36,002 nucleotides of DNA from Herminiimonas sp. (lineage in GTDB: Bacteria; Pseudomonadota; Gammaproteobacteria; Burkholderiales; Burkholderiaceae_D), in NCBI GenBank assembly GCA_028292265.1, contig JAQGMR010000062.1, forward strand, positions 1-36,002. The letters are read 5' to 3'. Below, piece after piece: positions 26,181-34,716 of the stretch. The notes below the pieces were generated by a model, which was given only the letters and a program-made list of their open reading frames with translations, was not told where the DNA came from and did not search any database. Positions within the stretch are counted from its first letter, which is position 1, and every line of letters starts with the position of its first letter. Both the position numbers and the translations under genes were made by a program.

Positions 26181-28013
26181 ATGCCGATCATTCAGTGCGA
26201 GTCCTGCGGAAAAGACGTTGAAATACCTGCCCATAGAACAACCCAACGTTACTGCTCCGCCGAAGCCTGCCAAAAAAAAAGAAATCGTCTATGGCACACA
26301 AGGATGAGAAGTGCGGCGCGCAACGAGCCAGCGCTACCGAGCCCCGACACCGTCGAAGTCGCAGTAGACCGCACGACGCACGCTGCAGAATACGTCCGCA
26401 TGTCCACCGAACTTCAACGCTATTCCGTCGACAACCAACAAGCGCGCATCCGGATACACGCGGCATTGAAAGGCCTAGAAATCGTAAAGACGTACGCCGA
26501 TGAGGGGAAGAGCGGACTCCACCTTCACGGGCGTACCGCGTTGCAATCACTGCTAACGGACGTCATCAACGGAAGTGCAGAGTACACCGTGGTCCTGGTG
26601 TACGACGTGAGCCGATGGGGACGATTCCAGGACGCCGACGAAAGCGCGCACTACGAGTTCGTGTGTCGCCAGGCTGGCATTCGCGTCGAGTATTGTGCTG
26701 AACCGTTTGCCAACGATGGCTCTGCGATGTCCAGCATCGTGAAGAGCATCAAGCGCGTGATGGCGGGCGAATACAGCAGAGAGCTGTCCGAGAAAGTGTG
26801 CGCTGCCCAGGCACGCATAGTTTCCCTTGGCTTCAAGGTTGGTGGTCGGGCCGGGTTTGGGCTCCGCCGTTACCTTGTAGATGATAAGGGGGCCGTTCGA
26901 GGCGAGCTACCGTTTGGCCAGCAGAAGAATTTTCAATCCGACCGCGTCGTACTGGCCTTGGGCCCCGACGAAGAAGTGGAGATGGTCAGGCAGATCTATC
27001 GATGGTTCACCGAAGAGCGATTGTTATACGCGGCAATCACACGAAGGCTGATCTCTATGGGCATACCACCTCCTCCAGGAAGCGGATGGACGAAAGACGT
27101 CGTGCGCGGCATTCTGACCAATGAAAAGTATGTGGGCACTTATGTAACGCACAGAACGAGTAATCGCCTTTCTACGGGGAAGATTCGCAATCCGCCAGAA
27201 CGCTGGGTGAAGAAGGAAGGGGCATTCCCCGGTACCGTCGGCAAACCCATTTTCGAGGCAGCGCGAGATCGAATAGCTGAGTGGCCGAACCGCTATTCCG
27301 ATGACGACATGACTATCCGGCTTCGGCGACTCTATGAAAAGCATGGCCGCCTGACGCACGACCTTGTAAACACTTCCGTTGACATGCCTCACAGCGCAAC
27401 ATACACGTACCGCTTCGGGTCGCTCAAGAAAGCTTGCGAGGCAGCGGGCATCAATCCACGACGCGACAGGGCGCTGTGCGGGATAGCGATCTATGCAAGG
27501 CGCTCGGAGCTCGTGCAGTTCACGACGTCGGTTATTCACGAGTTGAGGGCTTGCGGGACGCTGGTCAAGCAAACATCAGAGAAGGCACTGATCGCTGGAC
27601 GTGATGCGATCGTTACTTTTGCATCGATAAACCGCAGGGCAGGAACAGGGAAGTGGCGCTTTAAAATCCCGCCCAACGTTGATCTCATCGTCGCGATTCG
27701 AACGGACCGGGGCGACCCTGAGCCGGAAATCTTCTTGTTTCGCCCTGCCGAACTCCCCTCCGCGCAAACGTGCCGTACTGACATAGACGGGGAAATCGAC
27801 GCCTATCGTATTGGGTTTGCGGAAGCGATATACAGCATCCAACATTGGCGAAGCCTTGGGGCGAACCTTTATACAGGTCAGCCGTCAATGGACACTTCGT
27901 TGCAGTCTCTCCACCTACACCCCGACACACTTTCGAAAACTTGTAATCCGGGTGAAGAGCTCGTCTCTGATGTCGTCGTACATAGCCGAGTGGTCCGCGA
28001 CGTAGCTGTGTAA
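26181..28013 (+). CDS. Large serine recombinase with N-terminal zinc finger
   Basis: A 610-residue site-specific recombinase. Residues 6-30 form a Cys4 finger (C6, C9, C25, C30: CESCG ... RYCSAEAC). The resolvase domain covers about 65-215, with the catalytic serine S75 in AAEYVRMSTELQRYSVDNQQ, then YADEGKSGLHLHGR and VLVYDVSRWGRFQD. The recombinase domain, about 250-335, includes GFGLRRYLVD and ILTNEKYVGTYV. The C-terminal 260 residues are unusual, with ARRSELVQFTTSVIHELRACG, then VDLIVAIRTD and EIFLFRPAEL, which faintly resembles nuclease-fold domains. It cuts and exchanges DNA through a 5'-phosphoserine. CGGAGA precedes the ATG by 6-7 bases. The 3' end overlaps a convergent small gene by 99 bases. 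Partner sites unknown. Confidence 0.93.
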   Translation: MPIIQCESCGKDVEIPAHRTTQRYCSAEACQKKRNRLWHTRMRSAARNEPALPSPDTVEVAVDRTTHAAEYVRMSTELQRYSVDNQQARIRIHAALKGLEIVKTYADEGKSGLHLHGRTALQSLLTDVINGSAEYTVVLVYDVSRWGRFQDADESAHYEFVCRQAGIRVEYCAEPFANDGSAMSSIVKSIKRVMAGEYSRELSEKVCAAQARIVSLGFKVGGRAGFGLRRYLVDDKGAVRGELPFGQQKNFQSDRVVLALGPDEEVEMVRQIYRWFTEERLLYAAITRRLISMGIPPPPGSGWTKDVVRGILTNEKYVGTYVTHRTSNRLSTGKIRNPPERWVKKEGAFPGTVGKPIFEAARDRIAEWPNRYSDDDMTIRLRRLYEKHGRLTHDLVNTSVDMPHSATYTYRFGSLKKACEAAGINPRRDRALCGIAIYARRSELVQFTTSVIHELRACGTLVKQTSEKALIAGRDAIVTFASINRRAGTGKWRFKIPPNVDLIVAIRTDRGDPEPEIFLFRPAELPSAQTCRTDIDGEIDAYRIGFAEAIYSIQHWRSLGANLYTGQPSMDTSLQSLHLHPDTLSKTCNPGEELVSDVVVHSRVVRDVAV

Positions 28014-28205
28014 ATCGTCAAGCAGTTTTCCTAGCGCCTGAAGCTCATTGAGCGTGAGTGCGTTCCTCGCCATATCGCAAATCTCCATCACCGAACTGGG
28101 GTCCGCCACGGACCGGAAATCCGTGGCGTCGTTTTCGTCCAACGCCTTGACGCAGGCCGCTTCGATGACCGATAAAGAAGAGAGATTCGGGTGAATGATT
28201 GACAT
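27915..28205 (-). CDS. Small acidic hypothetical protein, convergent with the recombinase
   Basis: A 96-residue, mainly helical acidic protein (MSIIHPNLSSLSVIEAACVK, then DPSSVMEICDMARNALTLNEL, then LGKLLDDLHSYVADHSAMYDDIRDEL). I start at the ATG at 28205, which has GGAG about 5-6 bases upstream; ten further codons to 28235 have none. The coding region overlaps the last 99 bases of the serine recombinase on the opposite strand. It reads as a real soluble protein, but the family is unknown. Because it would travel with the recombinase it could be an accessory or directionality protein; that is a guess from position only. Confidence 0.6.
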   Translation of the reverse strand: MSIIHPNLSSLSVIEAACVKALDENDATDFRSVADPSSVMEICDMARNALTLNELQALGKLLDDLHSYVADHSAMYDDIRDELFTRITSFRKCVGV

Positions 28206-28420
28206 ATGGTCTCCGTGGAGAATGACCAACTTCAAATGTAGCCCCGTCGCTTACGCGACTAATGGCGGCTACTGGCGTTAGATCCCGACTATGCCCCAGG
28301 TCTGCCGCGAACGCCGAATTAGTTGGGCGCGGAGGAAGGACCAACCGCTTCTATTGAACCCTGCACATCGCTTCAACGATGTAAAGTGTCGCCATCAATG
28401 TGAAGGGACTAATTCTTGCC

Positions 28421-29908
28421 ATGGCTAGCGCCCCTGATCCTTCTACACCGGACGTGCTCGACGTTCTAATCGTGGGCGCCGGCCTGTCGGGAATCGGTGC
28501 GGCGTTCCATTTGCAGCAACGCTGCCCTGGGAAGCGATACGTCATTCTGGAGGCGCGCGGTGCGGTCGGCGGCACTTGGGACCTGTTCCGTTACCCAGGC
28601 ATCCGCTCTGACTCCGACATGTACACGCTCGGCTACGCCTTCAAGCCCTGGCTTGATCCGAAGGCCATTGCCGATGGACCAGCCATTCTGAAGTATGTCC
28701 GGGAGACGGCGGACGAAGCCGGCATAACGAAGCACATCCGCTTCGGCAAGAAGGTCGTGGCAGCGGCATGGTCAAGCAGTGACTCGTTTTGGACTGTGGA
28801 GGTGGAAGACGCGCAGTCCCGTGCCTGCGAGACGATACGCGCACGCTTTCTGTACAGTTGCAGCGGCTATTACAGCTACGACGAAGGATACCGGCCGACA
28901 TTCGAGGGCGAGCAGCAGTTTCGCGGCTGCATAGCGCTGCCGCAATTCTGGCCCGAGGAGCTGGACTATGCTGGCAAACGGGTGGTGATTATTGGTAGCG
29001 GGGCCACCGCCGTAACGATGGTGCCGGCAATGGCGCGGACTGCCGGGCATGTCACCATGCTGCAACGGTCGCCCACCTACATCGTGACTCGTCCTTCGGA
29101 AGATCGCATTGCGCGCTGGCTGCGCCGGCACCTTCCGGCCACGGGTGCCTATCGCCTCACGCGCTGGAAAAACGTCTTGATCGGCATGTTCTTCTTTCGT
29201 CTTGCGCGCAGACGCCCCGAACTCGTCAAGAAGCGCATTGTCGGCATGGCCGCGCTGCAGATCGGCGACAGCGTTCCGGTGGATCCGCACTTCACACCGA
29301 GCTACAACCCGTGGGATCAGCGGGTCTGTGTCGTGCCGGACGGTGACCTGTTCAAGGCTCTGCGCAGTGGAGCCGCCTCGGTGGTCACTGACATCATTGA
29401 CGGTTTCACGCCGACCGGCATTCGACTCAGATCGGGCCAGGAACTGCAAGCAGATATCGTCGTCATTGCGACCGGCCTCAAGGTCAAGCTCCTCGGCGGT
29501 ATGACGCTGGTGGTTGACGGGCGCCCGGTACACGCCAATGAAGAGATGGCGTACAAGGGCATGATGCTTAGCGGCGTGCCGAACTTCGCCATGGCGTTCG
29601 GCTACACCAACGCGTCCTGGACGCTCAAAGCCGACCTGACCGCTGCCTATGTGTGCCGGCTGCTGCGCTTCCTGGACAGTAAGGGCAAGGTTATCGCCGT
29701 TCCACGCAAGGAAGCCGACGTGCAGCCTGAGCCTTTCCTTAGCTTCACCTCCGGCTACGTGCGGCGCGCCAAAGACGTCCTGCCTCAGCAAGGATCGCGC
29801 GCGCCATGGCAGGTGTACCAGAATTATCTCCAGGATCTTTTCACCATCCGCTTCGGACGCATCGCAGATGGCGTGATGCGCTTCGGCGCCAAGGGAACCC
29901 TCCCTTGA
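28421..29908 (+). CDS. Flavin-containing monooxygenase (Baeyer-Villiger type) with altered fingerprint
   Basis: A 495-residue class B flavoprotein monooxygenase. FAD site GAGLSG at 19-24 in VLIVGAGLSGIGAAFHL; GGTWDLFRYPGIRSDSDMYTLG is the classic BVMO/FMO segment; the NADPH site is GSGATAV from 192. The BVMO fingerprint FxGxxxHxxxWP reads FRGCIALPQFWP (167-178), with Leu173 in place of His. The family inserts oxygen next to a ketone carbonyl to give an ester or lactone. The ATG at 28421 follows AAGGGA at a long 12-base spacer; a GTG at 28400 is in frame. It is the first gene of an operon, its TGA overlapping the TTG start of the SDR (TTGA). Confidence 0.93.
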   Translation: MASAPDPSTPDVLDVLIVGAGLSGIGAAFHLQQRCPGKRYVILEARGAVGGTWDLFRYPGIRSDSDMYTLGYAFKPWLDPKAIADGPAILKYVRETADEAGITKHIRFGKKVVAAAWSSSDSFWTVEVEDAQSRACETIRARFLYSCSGYYSYDEGYRPTFEGEQQFRGCIALPQFWPEELDYAGKRVVIIGSGATAVTMVPAMARTAGHVTMLQRSPTYIVTRPSEDRIARWLRRHLPATGAYRLTRWKNVLIGMFFFRLARRRPELVKKRIVGMAALQIGDSVPVDPHFTPSYNPWDQRVCVVPDGDLFKALRSGAASVVTDIIDGFTPTGIRLRSGQELQADIVVIATGLKVKLLGGMTLVVDGRPVHANEEMAYKGMMLSGVPNFAMAFGYTNASWTLKADLTAAYVCRLLRFLDSKGKVIAVPRKEADVQPEPFLSFTSGYVRRAKDVLPQQGSRAPWQVYQNYLQDLFTIRFGRIADGVMRFGAKGTLP

Positions 29909-30714
29909 ATCTCAAGGACCGGGTTGCGGTAGTCACCGGCGCAGGCAGCGGCATCGGGCGTGCGATTGCACTGTCGCTGGGGCGTCGGGGCTGCCATCTG
30001 GCGCTGGCCGACATCAACGAGCGTGGGCTGCGCGAGACATCGCAACAAATCGGCATGCTCGGCGTCCGGGTCACCAGTCACGCGCTCGACGTCGCCAGTC
30101 GCGACGCAGTTTGCGCACTACCGGAACAGGTGCTGGCCGGCCATGGCCGAGTCGACCTGCTCGTCGACAATGCCGGTGTTGCCCTCGGAGGCACTTTCGA
30201 GCAGACCAGCGAGGCGGACTTCAACTGGCTCATGGAAATAAATTTCTATGGCGTGGTACGTATGACCCGTGCGTTCCTGCCGCTGTTACATGCGGGAGAC
30301 GACTCTCGCATCGTCAATATCTCTAGCGTCTATGGCTTGATTTCTCCGGTGAGGCAGTCCGCCTACTCTGCAAGCAAGTTCGCGGTGCGCGGATTTTCCA
30401 ACGCGTTGCGGCACGAACTCGAAGGGTCGAACATTGAGGTTACCGTCGTCCATCCGGGTGGCGTAGCGACCTCGATTGCTACGAACGCCCGGGTAAGCGA
30501 GAAAGCTTCGGATGAAGAAGTCCAACGTGGCAAGGCACGCGCCAACAAAATGCTGCGTCTGTCCCCCGAGAAGGCGGCCGAAATCATCGTACGGGGTATC
30601 GAGAAGCGCAAGGCGCGCGTCCTGGTTGGCACTGATGCCAAGATCGTTTCACTTATTGAACGCCTGGCGCCAGTACACTACTGGCAGTTAATAAAGCGAG
30701 GGATTAAAACATGA
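29905..30714 (+). CDS. Short-chain dehydrogenase/reductase, second gene of the monooxygenase operon
   Basis: A 269-residue classical SDR: TGAGSGIGRAIALSLGRRG at 11-29, ALADIN after strand 2, VDNAG (usual NNAG, first Asn replaced) at 87-91, S140/S141 in VNISSVYGL, Y154 and K158 (YSASK). A C-terminal KRKARVLVGTDAKIVSLIERLAP segment is typical of the SDRs paired with BVMO-like enzymes. I start at the TTG at 29905, which overlaps the upstream TGA and has AAGGGA 8 bases before; an ATG at 29806 would add 33 non-SDR residues inside the monooxygenase gene. It probably interconverts the alcohol and the ketone used by the monooxygenase. Its stop overlaps the next ATG (ATGA). Confidence 0.9.
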   Translation: MNLKDRVAVVTGAGSGIGRAIALSLGRRGCHLALADINERGLRETSQQIGMLGVRVTSHALDVASRDAVCALPEQVLAGHGRVDLLVDNAGVALGGTFEQTSEADFNWLMEINFYGVVRMTRAFLPLLHAGDDSRIVNISSVYGLISPVRQSAYSASKFAVRGFSNALRHELEGSNIEVTVVHPGGVATSIATNARVSEKASDEEVQRGKARANKMLRLSPEKAAEIIVRGIEKRKARVLVGTDAKIVSLIERLAPVHYWQLIKRGIKT

Positions 30715-31700
30715 CACTGCTTGCGACTGTCGCTCTCGGCATCGTGGTTCTTGTCGGCGTGATGGTGGCCGGCGCGGCGATTTTCACGCGGCGTGTGGTC
30801 AAGCGCGTCGAGACTGGAATGCCGCCACAGGGGCAATTCGTTGAGATAGGCGACGTCACCTTCCACGTCCGCGAGCAGGGGGAGGCGCAGGGGCCGTCAA
30901 TTCTGCTTATCCACGGCTTGGGTGGACAGTTGCAGAACTTCACGTATGGAGTGTCCGGCATACTCGCGCGCCGTTTTCGGGTCGTCTCGGTCGACCGCCC
31001 AGGTTCGGGCTACTCTGTCCGCACTCCCAGCACTGCGGCGAACATCTCGACACAGGCTGCGGCCCTCGCAGCGCTAGTGGAGAAACTCGACCTTGGCCCG
31101 ACGCTGGTAGTCGGGCATTCTCTTGGCGGCGCAGTGGCACTTGCGCTCGCTATAGAGCATCCGGACTGCGTTGACGGGATCGCATTGGTGGCGCCTTTCA
31201 CGCACCTGTCGGACGCTGAGGTGCCCACTGCGTTCCGGGCGTTGACAATCGCCACTCCGCTGCTACGAATGTTGTTTGCCTGGACGCTGGCAGTCCCTGC
31301 TTCAATTGCGGGCCGCCGACGCGTGCTGGACCAAGTGTTCGGACCGGAACCTGTTCCACGCGACTTCGCTACTCGCGGCGGCGGATTGCTTGGCCTGCGT
31401 CCAAGCCACTTCGTTGCGGCTTCGATGGACCTGCAAGCCATACCGGCGTCCATGCCTGGCATCGAGGCACGCTATGGGGAGCTGGTGATTCCGATCAGCA
31501 TTCTGTTTGGCAAACAGGACCGGATTCTGGAGCCGAAAGAGAATGGCGAGGATTTTGTCACCCGGGTGCCGGGCGCCAGGCTACAACTGGTCGATGGAGG
31601 CCACATGCTGCCTTTGACCCAACCGGAAGTAACGGCGCGGTTCATCGAAGAGGTTGCCAATTGCTTGTCAGAGGAAGCGATCAGGGGTGTGGGCGGTTGA
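30711..31700 (+). CDS. Alpha/beta hydrolase, membrane-anchored, third gene of the operon
   Basis: A 329-residue alpha/beta-hydrolase. An N-terminal hydrophobic helix (LLATVALGIVVLVGVMVAGAAIF) followed by RRVVKR suggests a membrane anchor with the enzyme probably outside; it lacks a cleavage-site pattern. The catalytic triad is S137 in VVGHSLGGAVAL, Asp in SILFGKQDRILEP and His in VDGGHMLPLTQPE; the oxyanion segment is LLIHGLGGQLQNF. In this operon it is the expected esterase or lactonase for the ester made by the monooxygenase. Its ATG overlaps the SDR stop by 4 bases, so all three genes are translationally coupled. Confidence 0.93.
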   Translation: MTLLATVALGIVVLVGVMVAGAAIFTRRVVKRVETGMPPQGQFVEIGDVTFHVREQGEAQGPSILLIHGLGGQLQNFTYGVSGILARRFRVVSVDRPGSGYSVRTPSTAANISTQAAALAALVEKLDLGPTLVVGHSLGGAVALALAIEHPDCVDGIALVAPFTHLSDAEVPTAFRALTIATPLLRMLFAWTLAVPASIAGRRRVLDQVFGPEPVPRDFATRGGGLLGLRPSHFVAASMDLQAIPASMPGIEARYGELVIPISILFGKQDRILEPKENGEDFVTRVPGARLQLVDGGHMLPLTQPEVTARFIEEVANCLSEEAIRGVGG

Positions 31701-31951
31701 TCGAAGACAGTTATCGGTGGCTGTGACCGCCACGACTTGGCTTGCGGGAGCTTACTAACACGCTGCACCGAATAGGCGGGCGGCACGGACTAGATCGTTG
31801 ACACGTGGTGACCCGGTTGGCAAAAGCATCTGCTACTACACTGAAACGCTTGAAGTTATTAAGCACGGCCATCACGGGAACTTCCACAACGAGTCGATAA
31901 GGACCTTTTTGTTTGAGCACAATGGGATTCCTTTCATTGAAGGAGAATCTT

Positions 31952-32326
31952 ATGAGCCCCGGTCTTGATAACGTGAAGTCATCGACTCCTTGGAACACGC
32001 GGCAGTCACTGGCTCAATGGATTGAAGAGGCGCACCTGCGTTCCAACCAATTCCTGTTCCCTAGCAGAGTCGCCGAGTCGCCGCACCTCTCTACCCGTCA
32101 ATATTCGCGCATAGTTGCTTCGTGGGTGGAGTCAGCCGGACTAGATCCGGCAGCTTACGGCACGCATACAATGCGACGGACCAAGGCCACGCTAATATAT
32201 CGGCGCACGAAAAATCTGCGGGCGGTCCAACTGCTCTTGGGACATACGAAACTGGAGAGTACGGTACGATACCTCGGCATTGAGGTCGACGATGCTTTGG
32301 AAATAGCCGAGCAGACCGAGGCGTAA
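31952..32326 (+). pseudogene. Tyrosine recombinase, C-terminal catalytic fragment
   Basis: The last about 110 residues of a phage/ICE-type tyrosine integrase: TRQSLAQWIEEAHLRSNQF, GTHTMRRTKATLIYRRTKNL, LLLGHTKLESTVRYLGIEV. Three of the catalytic residues remain (H72 and R75 of HxxR, H98, and the nucleophile Y107, counted from the ATG at 31952), but the N-terminal core-binding domain and the first catalytic Arg are absent. The ATG at 31952 with AAGGAGA upstream gives a 124-residue open frame whose first 15 residues are unrelated to integrases, so the junction lies near 31995. The intact relatives are single-domain integrases common in Burkholderiales. It cannot recombine on its own. Confidence 0.82.
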
Positions 32327-33153
32327 CGTTTGGCCGGTAGGAAGTCCCATACCGGGTCGTGACCGGTCGTTCAGCACCGGCGGCAGCCGGCCAGAAGCGG
32401 ACGCTCAAGTTCGACTACCTGCAGACCCCTCGATTCCTTCGGGGGCAATGCTGAACTTCCCGGTCGGTAGAACGGCGACGTGAAGCGATCGCCCGGCTTG
32501 CCAAGCACTACCCGTGGGGAATCCCCCACCGGCAACTTCCGGCCCGAGAACCGGCAGTCGGCGAGGCGGCGGGAGGGACGGTGCACGAGCGCGGGGGGCA
32601 AAGTCGACAAGCCGATCCGCCCGCAGGCGCCGGTGACCGACTATGGCGCCATGCGCAGGCAAGTCAACGCTAAGCGTCGGGCTGATGTGCTGACGGATGA
32701 AGTTATCGCTCCCACCGCCTACGCGGTTACCATTTGGAACGAGCGCACCGTACCGATGGGGGACGTTGAGTCGCGCCTTGTTTCTCCAGTTGCGGCCTTG
32801 GATTGACCAGTATCAACACGAGTAGGATTAATATTGTTGATGCTATGACATTGCCACCCCGAACGGAGCTTTCCTGTCAATACTATCGAGAGCCGCCCGT
32901 GTAGCTAGTTTAATATTACAGAGACGGATACGCCGAAGTCTGCAGCGATGACCGAAAAACCGATTTATTTCGTACTCAGTCGTCAGCTGTAATCCGGTTC
33001 GATGAAGCACGCATTGACGTCGCTTGTTCACCCACAACGGCCGAGGAAAGCAAACCTTCGATACGGCAAACTGGGCGGTGCTTCGGCTATCTCTCGCCAC
33101 TATTCAAGGCTTAATCGGGCACCCGAGCAAGAACCAATCTAATGACTTAAATA
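32327..33153. other. Long gap downstream of the integrase fragment
   Basis: About 825 bases without a gene I can support. CCGGT-type short repeats cluster at 32330-32480. A plus-strand frame at 32651-32806 (MRRQVNAKRRADVLTDEVIA, then TIWNERTVPMG) could be a 51-residue protein but has no ribosome site. The stretch may be remnant mobile-element DNA. Confidence 0.45.
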
Positions 33154-33339
33154 ATGATGAAATACGAAACACGACTTGCAAGTAGTTGTCCGGTCTGCGG
33201 CGGTGCTGACACGCGGCGCATTTCGCGTTCGATTCTGCAGCGTATATTTTTTGCTGGGCGAAGTAGACATAAATGCGGCCATTGCGGCAACCGGTATTTC
33301 CTGGTGACGTGTGCGAAAAGTCCCGCAATGGGGATTTAG
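33154..33339 (+). CDS. Small zinc-ribbon protein
   Basis: A 61-residue basic protein with two CxxC knuckles: C12-C15 in SSCPVCGGADT and C41-C44 in HKCGHCGNRYFL, separated by RRISRSILQRIFFAGRSR. That is a compact zinc ribbon, likely binding nucleic acid. Two ATG codons stand in tandem (33154 and 33157), and the ribosome site is poor. It has no partner gene. Its 3' end is convergent with the terminator of the PEP-CTERM gene. The exact role is unknown. Confidence 0.65.
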   Translation: MMKYETRLASSCPVCGGADTRRISRSILQRIFFAGRSRHKCGHCGNRYFLVTCAKSPAMGI

Positions 33340-33406
33340 CTTAGGGACGCAAAAGTTTGGAAGCACTTGTCCGACGTGAGGGTAAATCGGTACCGGAGCC
33401 ATGCAT

Positions 33407-33430
33407 TAAAAAGCCCGCACTTGGCGGGCT
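33407..33430 (-). terminator. Intrinsic terminator of the PEP-CTERM gene
   Basis: On the minus strand AGCCCGC-CAAGT-GCGGGCT forms a perfect 7-bp stem with a 5-base loop, followed by TTTTTA. It lies about 25 bases beyond the stop of the PEP-CTERM gene. On the plus strand the T-run is missing, so it is one-directional. Confidence 0.85.
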
Positions 33431-33454
33431 ATACTCATACCAACTCAGTACGAG

Positions 33455-34024
33455 TTACTCCTGAGTTGATCGGCGCCTCGCTGCGCTCAGACCCATGAAG
33501 CCCAAAGCCATGAGAGCTAACGGAAGTGGCTCGGGGACCGACGCGACTCTTGTGATCTGACCCGAAAGAGTGGAGTCGGCAAAGAAGAAATCGTTACTCG
33601 TGGAGCTAACTTTAACGGATAATTTTCCGTCCGCATTTAGATCTGCGAGGGCAGCAGGGTTAAGACTGAAGGTAACAACGGTGCCGGCAGGTAATGAAAG
33701 GTTGACTGAGTTGTTATCTACGTTGCCGCCAAGGACCGTCTGAACGCCACCACCGACCGAAACTGAGGAGTTTTCGTTCGAAGTTGTATCAGTTAGCCGA
33801 ATGGTAAGACCGGCTGAGGTAAACACGTCAGTGCCGACTACAAAGCCGTCATCGACGAAGTTATGTTCGAAGGTGTACGTCGCTACTGGCGATTCCGTAA
33901 TCGCAATATCGGGGTCCGCCGCTACAGTGTCGGCGAGCGTAATAACTAAGGCGTTCGCCGGCACGGAGACACAAAGAGCTCCGATACAAGCGAGACTGAA
34001 AACGCCATCAGTAAAGCCATTCAC
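33455..34024 (-). CDS. PEP-CTERM sorting-domain protein
   Basis: A 189-residue exported protein. A signal peptide covers about 1-25 (SLACIGALCVSVPANA). The body is Thr/Ser/Asn-rich beta-sheet sequence without a known domain (TFEHNFVDDGFVVG, VSVGGGVQTVLGG). The C-terminus is a PEP-CTERM tag: VPEPLPLALMALGFMGLSAARRR, i.e. PEP motif, membrane helix and basic cluster. Such proteins are processed by exosortase EpsH/XrtA-type systems and often end in the exopolysaccharide matrix. No exosortase is in the window, so one must be encoded elsewhere for it to function. Only a weak AGGT ribosome site is seen. It is monocistronic with its own terminator. Confidence 0.9.
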   Translation of the reverse strand: MNGFTDGVFSLACIGALCVSVPANALVITLADTVAADPDIAITESPVATYTFEHNFVDDGFVVGTDVFTSAGLTIRLTDTTSNENSSVSVGGGVQTVLGGNVDNNSVNLSLPAGTVVTFSLNPAALADLNADGKLSVKVSSTSNDFFFADSTLSGQITRVASVPEPLPLALMALGFMGLSAARRRSTQE

Positions 34025-34716
34025 AAATACCTGTTTTAACCATTGATTTTCCGCAACCTAATTGCCTTCGTATGAAGTTTCGATTAGTTAACAAACCTCG
34101 CTCCAAAATATCGATTAGTGACAAGGAATCACTCGGAACGAAAGTGAAGGTAGAGACGCATATGAAGCCACGAAGGTCCGCACCACGACGGGCTCGGGGC
34201 GATAGCGGACAGGACAGACATTGAATGGGGTCTCAGCAAAGAAGTAAATTGGATCTGCGGGAGCAACCGGCACAGGCTCCTTATTTGTAAGAGGCCGGTT
34301 CCCGTGACGTAGTCATTCCGTTTGCATTGTGATCCGCCGTACTGGGGCCAGCATGGTTCCGGCTTCTACTTAGATAAGAAGTCGCAAACGCCCTTAGCAT
34401 TCGCACGGTTCGAGTGAAGGTTTGCGTTGAGCAGCTGCTTAGGAGAGACGGGTGAGTAGCAGCTCTGGGTCGCAAGCTGCCCTTGGCCCGCGAAAGAGAT
34501 CGAACACATTCAGCGGTCACATATGGACTACAACCATACGTTCGATCGTCGACCCGATAACACTGTTCAGCCCCCGTGTCTATTGGCATCTGCTACGCAA
34601 GCGTTCCGCTTTCCGTTTGCACCCCGATGGCTAGTTCAAGTTTGATAGGTGTTGTTGACAGTGGGAATCTTTTCGATAAGCTTTGGCCAGCGAATAACAA
34701 TAATCCACAGGAACCA
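34025..34716. other. Intergenic stretch upstream of the DUF4124 gene
   Basis: About 690 bases. Promoter DNA for the divergent PEP-CTERM gene presumably lies at 34025-34110, which is AT-rich. A minus-strand frame at 34281-34589 is Ser/Arg/Thr-rich and not convincing. Confidence 0.4.

Noticed and set aside
31711..31998. 95-residue minus-strand frame overlapping the integrase fragment start
   Set aside because: No ribosome site and a low-complexity C-terminal half; a central stretch looks protein-like but no family is evident.
34281..34589. 102-residue minus-strand frame upstream of the DUF4124 gene
   Set aside because: Ser/Arg/Thr-rich with no motif or ribosome site; looks like chance.
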